Source of the DNA: Dendrobium chrysotoxum
Taxonomy: Eukaryota > Streptophyta > Magnoliopsida > Asparagales > Orchidaceae
Assembly: GCA_019925795.1 (NCBI GenBank)
Contig: CM034306.1
Location: 53,128,758 to 53,192,757, forward strand
DNA length: 64,000 bases
Direction of reading: 5' to 3'
The stretch's first letter is position 1, and each line of letters starts with the position of its first letter. Shown here one piece after another: positions 35,101 through 48,950 of this stretch. The translations under genes were made by a program, and so were the position numbers. Under the pieces are notes generated by a model. That model saw nothing but the letters and a program-made list of their open reading frames with translations. It ran no database searches and had not been told where the DNA came from.

Positions 35101-38100
35101 AATGAAGTTTCCTCCAAAAGTTCTAACCCTTTCTCCTTATATTGGCTTACCCTTTATACTCAAATCTTTCTATTTAAGGTGTTTTACATTCAAAACCATA
35201 TACCTCGAAGCATTTAAAAAATATCACCAATTCCTCATCAGAGCTTGCTTAACTATAAAGTTTCCTCACAAAATTCTTTTCCTTTCACGTTTAGTGGTCT
35301 TACACCCCACACTCAAAATTTTTGATTTAAGAAGTATAACATTCAAAATCCTAAATGCCAAAACATCCTAGGATGTCATTGATCGAATGACCGAGCTTGC
35401 TTAACGATGAAGTTTCCATATAAAATTCTAACACTTACTCCATAATTAGGGTTTCACCCCGTATTAAAAACATTTTTTATTTAAGAAGATTCACATCCAA
35501 AGTCTTAAACCCTGGAACATCTCGTAGGTTAGCCATCCTTCACACAAGCTTTATTGATAAAGATGTATCCTTATGAAATTCTAACCCATTCTCTTTAATT
35601 GTGGTTACACCTCATGCTCAAAATGTTTAATTTAAGTAGTTTTACATTCAAAAGCCTAAAGCCCAAAACATTCCAGGAGGTCTCCATCCCTTACCAGAGC
35701 ATGCATAACTATGATGATTCCACTTAAAATTCCAACACTTTTTTTTCCTAAATTGGGGTTACACCCCATATTAAAAAAACTAAATTATTCGGGTAGTTAT
35801 AATTTTAAAATATTAAACTACAAAACTTCTCAAGCTGACCCTGATTCCACACCCAAGCTTGCATAATTATGAAGTTAAGTCATGAAATTGTAACCATTTC
35901 TCCATATGTGAGGTTACACTCCATACTCAAAAATTTTTATTTAAGGAGTTTCACATTCAAAACCAAATCCTTAAAAATTCTTAGGATCTCATGCATCCCT
36001 CACCAGAGCATGCTTCAGTATAGGGATTCCTCATAAAATTTTAACCCTTTCTGCTTATTTGAGTTTACGTCCCATACTCCAAACTTTTTTGTTTAAGGAG
36101 TTTCACATTGATACCCTAAACATAAATAATTATTTGGAGATCATCAATCCCACACCCTAGCTTAGTTAACTATGAAGTTTCCTTTTAAAATTCTAACCCT
36201 TTCTCCTTAAATTGGGTTACTCCCCATACTCAAAATATATTTATTTAAGGAGTTTTACATTTAGAACCTTAAGAACTAAAACTTTCCAGCAGGTCACTCA
36301 TTCCTCACTTGAGCTTGCATAGCTATGAAGTTTTTTTAAAAAAGTCCAAGCCATTCAACTTAAGTGGGGCTACACTCCATACTCAAAACTTTCTTATTTA
36401 AGGAGTTTCCCATTCAAAACCCTATACCCTGAAACTTCCCCTAAGGTTTCCTATTCCTTTCTTGAGCTTGCTTAACTATGAAGTTTCCTCTAAAAATTCC
36501 AACCATTTCTCCTTATGCAGGTTTACACCCCATACCCAATACATTTTATTTAAGAAATTTTGCATTCAAAACCTTAAACCCCAAAACTTCCTGTGGATCT
36601 GCCATCCCTCACCCAAGCTTGCATACTATGAAGTTTCCACATTTTTTTTCAGGAAGTTTCCTCATTTAATTTATACTCAAAATATTTTTATTTAAGGAGC
36701 TTCACATTCAAAACCTTAAAACCCTAAAACATTCCAAGGGCCACCTATCCCTCATACAAGCTTTCTTAACTATGAAGTTTCGTCATAAAATTCTAACACT
36801 TTCTCCTTAAGTGGCTTTATACTTCATACTCAAAGTGTTTTGTTTAAGTAGCTTTACATTCAAAACCCTAAACCACAAAACTTCCTAAGAGGTCACAAAT
36901 CCCTTAGCCGAGCTTGCTAAACTATGTAGTTTCCATTTAAAATACCAACACTTTTTCCTAAATTATGTTACACCGCATACTAAAATGTTTTTTTAAGGAG
37001 TTTCACATTTAAAATACTAAACTATGAAACTTCCAAGACGGACATTAATTCCAAAACCAAGCTTCCATAACTATGAAGTATCCTTTCAAAATTCTAACCC
37101 TTTCTCCATATATGGTCTTACACCCCATTTTAAAAAAATTTTATTTAAGGAGATTCACTTTTACCAAATCCCCAAAAAATCCCAGGATCTCATGCATCGC
37201 TCACCCGATCTTACTTAACTATGAAGTTTCCTCATAAATATTCAACCCTTTCTCCAAAAGTGGGGTTACACCTCATAGTCAAAACTTTTTTATTTAAGGA
37301 GATTCACATTCACACCCTAAACATAAATAATTTTTAGGAGGTCACTAATCCCACACCCTAACTTACTTAACTATGAAGTTTCCTTATAAAATTCCAACCC
37401 ATTCTCCTTAAGTAGGGTTACACCTTATACTAAAAATATTTTTATTTATGGAGTTTCACATTCAAAACCTTAAGCCTTAAAACTTTTCAGTATGTCACTA
37501 ATCCCTTACCCGAGCTTGCATAACTATGAAGTTTTATAAAAAAATTAAAGCCATTCAATTTAAATGGGGTTACACTCCATACTAAAAACTTTTTTATTTA
37601 AGGAGTTCCACATTCAAAACCCTATACCCCAAAAATTCACTTGAGTAATCCCATTCCTAACCTTAGGTTTCTTAAGTATGAAGTTTCCTCATAAAATTTC
37701 AACCCTTTCTCCTTTTGTAGGTATATGCCCTATACTCAAAATATTTTTATTTAAAAAATTTCATATTAAAAACCTTAAACCTCAAAACTTCCCTTGGGTT
37801 TTCCATCCTTCACCTAAGCTTAGTTAAAAAAGAAGTTTCCTCATAAAATTCATACTCAAAAGTTTTTTATTTAAGGAACTTCACATTCAAAATTTTAGAC
37901 TCCAAAATTTCTTGATGGTCAGCCATCCCTCACATAAGCTTTCTTAATTATGAATTTTCCTCATAAAATTCCAACCCTTTCTCCTTAAGTGGGTTTATAC
38001 TGCATAATCAAAAAAAATTATTTAAGTTGTTTCACATTCAAAATCCTAAACCATAAAATTTACTAGGCGGTCACAAGTCCCATAGCCGAGCTTGCTTAAC

Positions 38101-41100
38101 AATGAAGTTTCCACATAAAGTTCTAATACTTTTTTTCCTTAAGTGGGGTTACACCCCATACTTAAAATCTATTTTATTTAAGGACTTTCACATACAAAAT
38201 ACGAAACCCTGAAACTTCCCATAAGGACACTTATTCTACACCCGAGCTTGCTTAACTATGAAGTTTTCTCACAAATTCTAACCCTTGCTCCATTTGTGGG
38301 ATTACACCCCATACTCAAAACCTTTTTATTTAAGGAGTTCCACATTCAAAACAAAATCCTCAAAAATTCCTAGGATGTCTCACATCTCTCACCCAAGCTT
38401 GCTTAACTGTGAAGTTTCCACATAAAATTTTAAACCTTTCTCCATAAGTGGGGTTACCTCCCATACTTAAAACTTTTTATTTAAGCAGTTTCACTTTCAA
38501 AATCCAAAATGCCGAATCTTCCCAGGTGGTCACTGATCAAGCACTCGAGCTTGCTTAACTATGAAGTTTCCTCATGAAATTCTAACCCTTACTCCTTAAG
38601 TGGTGTTACACCGCATACTCTTAACTTTTTTATTTAAGCAGATTCATATCCAAGGCCTTAAACCCTAGAACATCACAAGGTTTTTCCATCCCTCACACAA
38701 GCCTGCTTAACTATGATGTATCCTCATAAAGTTCTAACCCATTCTCCTTAAGTGGGATTATACCTCTTGCTCAAAACTTTTTATTTCAGTTTCACATTCA
38801 AAATGCTAAACCCTAAACTTTCAAGAGTTCACCCATCCCTTACCTGAGCTTACTTAACAATAAAGTTTCCACTTAAAATTTCAAACCTTTTTCCTAAAGT
38901 GGAGTTACACCCATACTAAAAAATTAACTTATTTAAGGAGTTTAACATTAAAATACCAAACTATGAAACTTCCTAGGCAGATACTGATTCCACACCCAAG
39001 CTTGCATAACTATGAAGTTTCCTCACAAAATTCTAACCCTTACTCCATATGTGGGGTTACACCCCATACTCAAAACTTTTTTATTTAAGGAGTTTCACAT
39101 TGAAAAAAAAAATCCCCAAAAATTCCCATGATATCATGCATCCCTCATCCGAGGTTTCTTAAGTATGAAGTATCCTCATAAACTTTTAACACTTTCTCCT
39201 TAGGTGGGGTTATTCCCATACTTAAAAACTTTTTTATTCTAGAAATTTTAGATTCACACCCTAAACATAAAAGATTTTTAATTGGTCACCAATCCCATCA
39301 CGACCTTACTTAGCTATGAAGTATCTTTATAAAACTCCAAACCTTTCTCCTTACGTGGAGTTACACCTCATACTCAAAATATTTTTATTTAAGGTGTTTC
39401 ACATTCAAAATCGTAAGCACTAAAACTTTCCAATAGCTCACTCATCCCTCCCCCGAGCTTGTGTAACTATGAAGTTTTCTCATAAAATTTCTGGCCACTT
39501 AACTTAAGTGGGGTTACACTCCATACTCAAAACTTTCTTATTTATGAAGTCTTGCATTTAAAACCCAATACCTTGAAAATCCCCCAAGGACTCCCAATCC
39601 TTACCTGAGCTTGCTTAACTATGAAGTTTCTTCATAAAATTCTAACCTTTTTCATTAAGTAGGGCAACACCCCATACTCAAAACCTTTTTATTTAAAGGA
39701 GTATTAAATTGAAAAATATAAACCCCATAACTTCCTAGGAGTTAACCCATCTTGCACTCGAGCTTGCTGAACTATAAAGTTTCCACAAAAAATTCCAACC
39801 CTTTTTTCCCTTTAAGTGGGGTTATACCTCATACTTAAAACATTTTTACATAAGGAGTAAAACATGCACAAATCTAAGCCTCAAAAATTTTTCAAGGGGT
39901 TTCTATTCTAGCACTCGAGCATGCTTAATAATTAAATTTTAACATAAAAAACTAACTAATAGTTTTTAAGTAGTTTTATACCCCTTACCCAAATTTTTTT
40001 ATTTAAGGAGTTTCACATTCAAAATCAAATCCCCAAAGATTCCTAGAATCTCTACAACCCTGTCCTGAGCTTGCTTAATTAAGAAATTTCATCATAAAAT
40101 TCTAACCCTTTCTCATTAAGTAGGGGTACACCCTATACTTAAAACTTTCTTATTGTAAGAGTTTCACATTCAAAACCCACTACCCCTAAACATCCCAAGA
40201 GGTCACCCATTTATCATTCAAGCTTGGTTTACAATGAAGTTTCCTCATACAATTCTAAACTTTTCTCCTTATGTAGGGTTACATTTCATACTCAAAACTT
40301 TTTTATTTAAGGTGTTTCACATTTAAATCCGTAAACTCTAAAGCATCAAAGGATGTCACCAATTTCTTATCATAACTTGCTTAACTATGAAGTTTCCTCA
40401 AAAAGTTCTGAACCTTTCCTTTTAAGTGGGGTTACACCTCATACTAAAAAACTTTTTATTTCAGAAGTTTGACATTAATAACCCTTAACCCCAAAACTTC
40501 TTAGGAGGTCAGCCATCCCTGTACCATGGTTGATTAACTATAACATTTCCTTATGAACTTTTAACCATTTTCACATAAGTGGGGATACACTCTATACACA
40601 AAACTATTTTATTTAGGCAGTTTAACATTCAAAATCCTAAAAAAACTTCCCAGGATGTCACTGATTAAACACCAAAGCTTGCTTAGTAATGATGTTTCCT
40701 CATAAAATTTTAGCCCTTTCTCCTTATGTGGGGTTACGCCCCATACTAAAACTTTATTATTTACACCCTAAACATAAATAAATTTTAGGAGGTTGCCAAT
40801 CCCACGCCCAAGTTTACTTAACTATAAAGATTCTATAAAAAATTCCAACCCTTTCTCCTTAAGTGGGGTTACTCCCTATTCTTAAAATATTTTATTTAAG
40901 GAGTTTCACATTCAAAGTCTTAAGCCCTGAAACTTCTTAGTAGGTTACTTTCCTCACTCAAGCTTGTGTAACTATGAAGTTTTCTCATAAAATTCCAAGT
41001 CATTCTTCTTAAGTGGTGTTACATTGCATACTCAAAACATTCATTTGTAAGGAGTTTCAGATTCAAAACTCTATACCCCGAAACTTCCTTTGAGGTCACT

Positions 41101-44100
41101 CATTCCTTACCTGAGCTTGCTTCATTATAAAGTTTCCTCATAAAATTCTTACCCTTTCTCCATATGTTGATGTACACCCTATACTCATAACTTTTTTATG
41201 TATGAAATTTCACATTCAAAACCCTTAAACACTAAAACTCCCCGTGGGTAAGCCATCCCTCACCCAAGCTTTCTTAACTATGAAGTTTCCTCCTTAAATT
41301 CATACTCAAAACTTCTTATTTAAAAGTTTCACCTTTAAAATCTTATACTCCAAAACATCCCAAGAAACCACCAATCCCTCACCTTAGCCTGCTTCACTAT
41401 AAAGTTTCCTCATAAAATTCTGACACTTTCTTACTTAAGTCGGGTTACACCACCTATTCAATACTTTTTTATTTAATGGAGTTTCACTTTCAAAACTCTA
41501 AACATGAAAACTGCCCAAGAGGTCACCCATCCATTTACTGGCTTGCTTAACTATGAAGTTTCCACATAAAATTCCAACCCTTTTTTTCCTTAAGTGGGGT
41601 TACACCTCATACTAAAAAACTTTTTTACATAAGGAGTTAAACATTCATAAAACTAAACCTCAAAAAATCTTTTAGAGGTCACTAATCCAACCCCCAAGCA
41701 TGTTTAATAATGAAGTTTTCTCTTATATTTCTAACTTTTAGTCCTTAAGTGGTTTTAGGCCCCATTCTCACAACTTTTTATTTAAAGAGTTTCGCATTCA
41801 AAACAAAATACCCAAAGATACTAACAATGTCACGCATCCCTTACCCAAGCTTGCTTAATTAAGAGGTTTCCACATAAAATTCCAATCCTTTATCCTTAAG
41901 TGGGGTTACACACCATACTTAAAACTTTTTTATTTATGGACTTTCACATTCAAAACCCTAAACCCCGAAACTTCTCAAGAATACTCTCATCCCTCACACG
42001 AGCTTGCTTAATTGTAAAGATTCCTCATAAAATTTTAAGCACTTTAACTTAAGTTGGGTTATACCTTATACTAAAACTTTCTTATTGTAAGAGTTTCACA
42101 TTCAAAGCCCTCTACCACTAAACTTCCCATAAGGTAACCCATTTATCATCCGAGCTATCTTAATAATGAAGTTCCCTCATTAAATTGTAACTCTTTCTCC
42201 TTATATAGGGTTACACCTCCTACTCAAAACTTTTTATTTAGGATGTTTTACATTCAAAACCCTAAACCCCAAATCATTCAAGGATGTAACCAATTCCTCA
42301 CCATAGCTTGCTTAACAATGAAGTTTCCTCCTTAAATTCTGACACTTTAGGGGTTACACCTCATATATAAAAACTTTTTTTATTTAAGAAGCTTCACATT
42401 AAAAACCCTAAACCCCAAAACTTCCTAGGAGTTCAGTTATCCATCATCGAAGCTTGCTTAACTATAAAGTTTCATTATAAACTTCTAATCCTTTAACCGT
42501 AAATTGGGATACACTCTATACTCAAAACCTTTTTATTTAAGAAGTTTAACATTCTAAATCTTAAATGTTGAAACATACCAGGAGGTCACTGATTCAACAT
42601 CTGATCTTGCTTAACTTTGAGTTTCCTCATAAATTTCAACCCTTTCTCCTTAGGTGGGGATACGCCCCATACTCAATACTTTTTATTTAAGGAGTTTAAC
42701 ATTAACTCCCTAAACATAAAAAAATTTGAGGAGGTCACCAATCCCACACCCTAGCTCACTTAACTATGAAGTTTCCTTATCAATTTCCAAAATTTTCTCC
42801 ATAAGTGGGGTTACACCTCATACTCAAAATATTTTTATTTAAAGTGTTTTGCATTCAAAATCTTAGGCCCTGTACCTTCCTAGTAGGTCACTTATCCCTC
42901 ACTTGAGCTTGCAAAACTATGAAGTTACCTCATAAAACTCCAAGCCATTCAACTTAAAGTGGGGTTACACTTCATACTCAGAACTTTCTTGTTTAAGGAG
43001 TTCCACATTCAAAATCCTATACCCAGAAACTTCCTCTTTGGTTACCCATTCCTTATTTGAGCTTGTTTAACTATGAAGTTTCATCATAAAGTTAAAACTC
43101 TTTCTCCTTATGTAGGTTTACGCCGTATAATCAAAACTTTTTCTTTTAAGAAATTTCACATTCAAAACCTTAAACCCCAAAACTTCCTATGGTTCAGCCA
43201 TTCGTCACCCAAGCTTTCTTATCTATGAAGATTCCTCATAAAATTCATACTCAAAATATTTTATTTAAGCAACTTCACCTTCAAAATCTTAAATCCGAAA
43301 GCATATTAGAAAGCCACCAATCCCTAATACTAGCCTGCTTAACACTGAAGTTTCCCCATAAAATTCTATCCATTTCTCCTTAAGTAGGGCTACACCCCAT
43401 ACTCAAAATTTTTTTATTTAGAGGAGAATCAAATTCAAAATTCTAAACCCCAAAACTTCTTTGGAGGTCATCCATCCCTTGCTCAAGCTTTATTAACTAT
43501 GAAGTTTCCACATAAAATTCCAACCCTTTTTTCCTTTGGGGTTACACCTCATATTCAAAATCTCTTACAAAAGAAGTTAAACATTCATAAACATAAAGCT
43601 CAAAAATTTTCCTAGAGGTCACTAATAGAACTTTTGAGCCTGCTTAATAATGAAGTTTCTCGTTAAATTATAACCCTTACTCCTTAAGAGGTGTTACATC
43701 CCATACCCAATACTTTTTTTATTTAAGGTGTTTCATATTCAAAACCAAATCCCTAAAAATTTCCAAAAGGTCATGCATCCCTAACCTGAGCTTTCTTAAT
43801 TTAGATATTTTCTTATAAAATTCAATCCTTTCTTCTTAAGTGGGGTTACACCCCATACTCAAAACCTTTTTCATTATGCTGTTTCACATTTAAAATTCTA
43901 AACCCCAAAACATCTAAGGAATTTGCCCATCCCCCACCCGAGCTTGCTTAACTATAAAGTTTCCTCATAAAATTTTAAGCCCTTCAACTTAAGTTCGGTT
44001 ACACCCCATACTCAAAAAAATTTTATTGTATGAGTTTCATATTTAAAACTCTCTATGCCTAAACATTTCATGTGGTCACCTATTTATAATCCAAGCTTGC

Positions 44101-45897
44101 TTAATAATGAAGCGTCCTCATAAAATTCTAACCCTTCTGCATATGTTGGGCTACACGTCATATTCAAAACTTTTTTATTTAAGGTGTTTCACATTCAAAA
44201 CTCTAAACTCCAAAGAATCCAAGGATGTCACCAATTCCATAAAATTCTGACCCTTTCCTCTTAAGTGGGGTTACACCTTATACTCAAAATTCTTTTTATT
44301 TTAGAAGTTTCACATTAAAAATCCAAAACCCCAAAACTTCCCACGAGGTCGTCCATCCCTCACCTGAGTTTTCTTAACTACAAAGTTCCCTTATAAACGT
44401 CTAACCCTTTCACCTTAAGTGGGTATACACTCTATAATGAAAATGTTTTTGTTTAAGAAGTTTATCATTAAAAATCCTAAATGTGAAAACTTCTGAGGAG
44501 GTCACTTATTCAACAACCGACCATGCTTAATAATGAAGTTTCCCTAAAAATGTTTAACCCTTACTCTTTAAGTGATGTTATAGCTTATACTCAAAACAAT
44601 TTTATTCATGGATTTTCACATTAAAAACTAAATCCCCTAAAATTCATTAGACTTATGCATCCCTCACCAGAGCTTGTTTAACTATGAAGTTTCTTCATAA
44701 AGTTACAACAACCCTTTCTCCTTAAGTGGGGTTACACCCCATTCTCAAATTTGTTTTTTTTTAGGAAGTTTCACAATCAAACCCTAAAACCTAAAACTTT
44801 TCACGAGGTCACTGATAAGTCACCCTAGATTTCTTAATTATGAAGTTTCCCCTTAAAATTCTATCCCTTTCTCTCAAAGTAAGGTTACACCTAAAACTCA
44901 AAACTTTTTATTTAGGGAAATTCAGATTTGAAATTCTAAACGTTGAATTACCTAGGAGAAAACTCATACCTCACCCGAGGTTGCTAAGCTTTAAAGTTTC
45001 CTGATAAAATTTTTTGCCTTTCAACTTAAATGGGGTTACTCCCCTTACTCTAAATTTTCTTATTTTAGGAGTTTCATATTCAAAACCCAATACCCCAAAA
45101 CATCCCATGAGAAATTCCATTTGTTACCCGAGCTTGCTTGACAGTGAAGTTTCCTCATAAAATTTCAACCCTTTCTCTTTATGTATGGTTACACCCCATT
45201 CACAAAATATTTTATTTAAGATGTTTAAACTTCAAAACCCTAAACCCAAAAGCATCCAAGAATGTCATCAATCTCTCACCATAGGTTGCTTAACTATATT
45301 ATATTCTGATAAAATTATGACCCTTTCTATATAAGTGGGGTTACTCCACATACTCAAAAACTTTTTAGATTAAGTAGTTTCAAATTAAAAACCTAAATCC
45401 TAAAAACTTCCTAAGAGATCACCCATCCCTCACCTGAGCTTTCTTAATAGTGAAGTTTCCTCATAAAATTATATCCCTTTCTCCTTAAGTGGGATTACAC
45501 CCCATGCTAAAAACTTTTTTACTTAAGAAGTTAAACATTCAAAATACTAAACACTAAAACATCCCAAGAGGTCACTAATCCAACACACAAGCTTGCTTAA
45601 CTATGAAGTTTCCACATAATATTATAACCCTTACTCCTTAAGTAAGGTTTCACCCCATACTCAAAACCGTTTATTTATGTAGTTTCACATTCAGAACCTG
45701 ATTCCTAAAATTCCTAGGATTCATGCATCCCCCACCCGAACTTGCCTACTTATGAAGTTTTTTCATAAAATTACAAACCCTTTCTTCTTAAGTGGTGTTA
45801 CACCCCATACTTAAACCTTTTTATTTAAGGAGTTTCACATTCAAGACACTAAACCAAGAAACTTCCCAGGAGGTCACCCATCCCTCACATGTGCTTG
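32157..45897. repeat. 153-bp satellite array, segment B (about 90 monomers)
   Basis: The same satellite as segment A continues in the same orientation from the LINE-A target duplication to CATCCCTCACATGTGCTTG, where LINE-B begins. Monomer variants recur in fixed order, most clearly from 36.1 to 43.3 kb. Shortened monomers lacking about 33 bp occur at 36671, 37849, 41300 and 43243. No gene is visible. Confidence 0.95.
36114..43400. repeat. Higher-order repeat block in the satellite
   Basis: A marker monomer with CCCTAAACATAAA starts at 36114, 37315, 39259, 40766 and 42708, giving steps of about 1.20, 1.94, 1.51 and 1.94 kb. In four of the five, a shortened monomer (CTCATAAAATTCATACTC junction) follows about 530-560 bp later. 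Between them the same monomer variants appear in the same order, including one with CCATTCAACTTAAGTGG. This indicates multi-monomer units copied as blocks. Confidence 0.75.
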
Positions 45898-46079
45898 GAA
45901 ACTCTTGTCATGCTCTGGTGATTGCAAGGCAATTTAGGGATTCTTCGTTAGGCTGCTTTCCTCTGTTGATCGTGGAGGCCTTTTATGACATTCTTTTGCC
46001 ATTTTATATTCTCTTGATTCCTTCTTTCATATTGCGCATTTTTTGTCTCATTTTCATTTTCTTATCTATTTTTTGTTTG

Positions 46080-47662
46080 ATGTTGACTCCGCCATCATGG
46101 AACTCATGGATTGCTTGTAAGCCTACTGATTCGGCTAAATCTATTGGTTTTTTTGGTGTATCAAGTAATGGTCATTCGTGGTCTTTCAAAGATGCGGTTG
46201 GTGGAGGATCCTCTTCCCCTTATCTTAAATTTGATTTTTATTTCAAACTTCTTTTAAGGGCATTCGCGCGTTAATGTTTGATGAAATTGTTATTTCTCAG
46301 CTGGCTGCTCCCTTTGAGTTCATGTTAGTTGGCAAAATTTTCGCAATGCCGACCTAATCTAGATGTCATTCGTAAGTTCTTAGTTAATCAAAAACTATTT
46401 GGAAGCTTTTCTGTTGGGTATTTGGATCAACATCATATAGCAATACAACTATCCAAAAACTTAGATTATAGCTGTATATTTTTTCGAAGAGCTTACTTTA
46501 TTTAATATTATCAAATGTGTTTGCTCAAATAGACACCCTTCATTGATATTAAGGAAGAATCAGCTACTGCTCTTGTGTGGGTGTCATTTCTAAACTTCAG
46601 ATTGCATATGTTCAACTCTCAAATTTTTTTGCTTTAGCTTCAATTTATGGTAAACGTTTATAGATGGATCAGGCCACAACTTTTGTTTCTTATCTATTTG
46701 TAGTGCATATTTTGTGAATTGGATGTCTCTAAAAAGCATCCTAAGGAAATATGGCTTGATAATGATCATTGTGGCTGCCTAAAAAAAGTAGAATTTGAAA
46801 CTTTTCTTATTTTTTACAATAACTATAGAATGGATGGTCATAGTGTGGTGAAATATTTTATTTTGAATCCTTACCTCTACAAACAAAAAGACTCATCTAA
46901 ATAATCTAAAGGAAAATGTTCATCTTTACCTCTTGTGGAGACTAATCATGTACAAGAAGTTCAAGTGGAAATTAAGAGTAATTCTATTCTAGCAGCTCCA
47001 TCGCATGAAACAAGCCATATTATAAATGATCACGTTGATGATTGTGGTGTTGGGGATCTTGTTTATTTTGAGATGCTTAATGGAGCTCATGATGATATCA
47101 TAAACTTTCCAGCTGTAAAGGGAGTTGAAAAAGCATCTAACCCTTCTCTTATAGAAAATTAATGCCAAGTCTCTAGTGTTATTAACAATTTAGATGAGCA
47201 AATGGCTGTTATTTATTCTGAGCATAATATACTTTAAAAACTTTGCAACTACCTTGCTCTACTAATAAAAACCTATCTAAATTTGACTTAGTTTTGATCA
47301 ATGATGAATGTGATAATCAAGCTCTTTCTGGCCCTATATTGAATGAACAGGAAAACGTGGAAGAGGGAGATAACATAGAAGAAGGAGATCTTGCTCAGGA
47401 TGATAGTGAGGAATGCACTTTAACTCATACTGATGAATTGAGTAATAGTTGTAAGGATTCTTAAACTATACTTAAAAATGCTAATAACTTCATTGCTTAT
47501 GAGAATTCTGATGTTGCTTCTAAATGTTTATCTAAGGAGGCTAGCATGTTCGACAATGTTAATGAGTTTATTAAAGTGCAAGGTAGGAAGAATAGGAAAA
47601 ATAAAATCTCATTTTACAATTTATTCAAAGAACCCGTTCTCAAACTAGTTAGTTACAATTTA
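46080..47662 (+). pseudogene. LINE-B ORF1: DUF4283-type RNA-binding protein, broken
   Basis: The N-terminal part has SWSFKDAVGGG near 46170-46205. The DUF4283 core follows in pieces near 46330-46510 (RPNLDVIRKFL, FGSFSVGYLDQHHIAIQLS, FFRRAY). LDVSKKHPKEIWLDN near 46717-46765 and VEFETFLIFYNN continue the family pattern, but the following zinc-knuckle Cys residues are not recognisable. An acidic tail (46935-47464) and a basic stretch VQGRKNRKNK near 47575 end the protein. At least two frame changes and several stops are present. ORF1 proteins of plant L1 elements bind the element RNA. Confidence 0.75.
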
Positions 47663-48950
47663 ATGATTAATTCTATTATTTGGAATGTTAGGGGCATAGG
47701 TTACCCTTCCACTAGAATTAGGGCTAAAAATTTGTGTCGTATTCTTAATGTTTCTATTTTTGTTTTACTTGAGCCTTATATTTCTTCTATCAAATTTGAT
47801 AACACTGCTAGGTTTTTGGGTTTTAATCATGACGTGGCTAATTCATCTAATAAAATTTTGGTCCTTCGAAAAAATCTTATTGTTATTGAAGTTATTGGGG
47901 ATTTCACCCAAGTTATTCATTGCAATATTGAGTTCATGAAATTTAAATGTTATGCTTCATTTGTGTATGCTACTTCTTCTGGTATTACTAGAAAGGTTCT
48001 TTAGGAGAAACTTGTTAATTTCCGAGGTTTAATTAATTTTCCTTGGTTAGTTTGTGGTGATTTTAACACTCTCTCTAACCCCACTAAAAGACTTGGCGGT
48101 TCTAACTTTCTTTATACATCTATGGAGAATTTCGATAATATGATTTTGGATTACATCTTAGTTAACATTGGTTTTATTGGCAATACATTTACTTGGAATT
48201 GTGGCAATTTATGGCAACATTTGGATCATGTACTTTTTAATGATAGTTGGATTAATTCTTTTAACTCTACCTCTGTTGAGCACCTCTATAGAACCTTATT
48301 TGGTCAATCTCCTATCCTTATTGGTATTATGATGAGGCATTATAGTCCTGCCCATAAATTTAGATTTCAAAATATGTGGTTACTTGATAAATCATTTTTA
48401 AACATGGTCCAAGATAATTGGCATGCTCCTCTTCACCCTGATAACTCTATCTTGGGTATGAACAGATTGTCGTTTAAACTTAAAAGATTAAAGAATAAAA
48501 TTAATTGGTGGAATAGAAATATTTTTAAAAATATTTTCACTAATATTTTAGCGTCTTAGGATAACATGAATTCTATTGAGCATAATTATCAGTTGCATCC
48601 TTTTGATGAGAATTTTAGACTTCTTCAAGATGCCAAGAATTGCCTTTTTAACTTACAAGCTTATGAGGAAGTTTTTTGGAAACAAAAAGCTGCTTCCAAG
48701 AACCTTATTGAAGGGGACAACAATGTAAAGTATTTTCATTCTTTGATAAAGAGAAATAGAGCTAAAAATTTCATTCATAAAATTTCTCTTTCTAATGGTT
48801 GCCAATTTGAGGATATTGGGGAAATTACTAGTTCTACAGTTGAGCATTTTAAAAAGTTATTAAACAGAAACTTTTATCCTATTCGTATCAATAATCCTAG
48901 TATTATTTGTAATATCATTAATTAGGATGATAATATGAGTCTTACTAAAC
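47663..48950 (+). pseudogene. LINE-B ORF2: apurinic-type endonuclease and linker
   Basis: ORF2 most likely starts at the ATG 47663, giving MINSIIWNVRGIG, the typical start of the exonuclease-endonuclease-phosphatase domain. Further landmarks are VLLEPYIS, the catalytic block LVCGDFNTLSN near 48045-48075, NTFTWNCG and LDHVLFNDSW. One frame stays open across the region except for TAG stops at 48002-48004, 48557-48559 and 48923-48925. All three fit loss of Trp codons by one G-to-A change. The linker to RT includes KNLIEGDNNVKYFHSL. The enzyme would nick target DNA to prime reverse transcription. Confidence 0.86.

Noticed and set aside
14858..45767. Many 60-100 residue plus-strand frames in the array
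   Set aside because: They repeat the same translation of the satellite monomer (peptides like MKFPHKI and FTFKTL) and have no independent support.
45792..46274. 160-residue frame across the satellite and LINE-B junction
   Set aside because: It fuses satellite and LINE sequence by chance; only the last part overlaps ORF1-like sequence.
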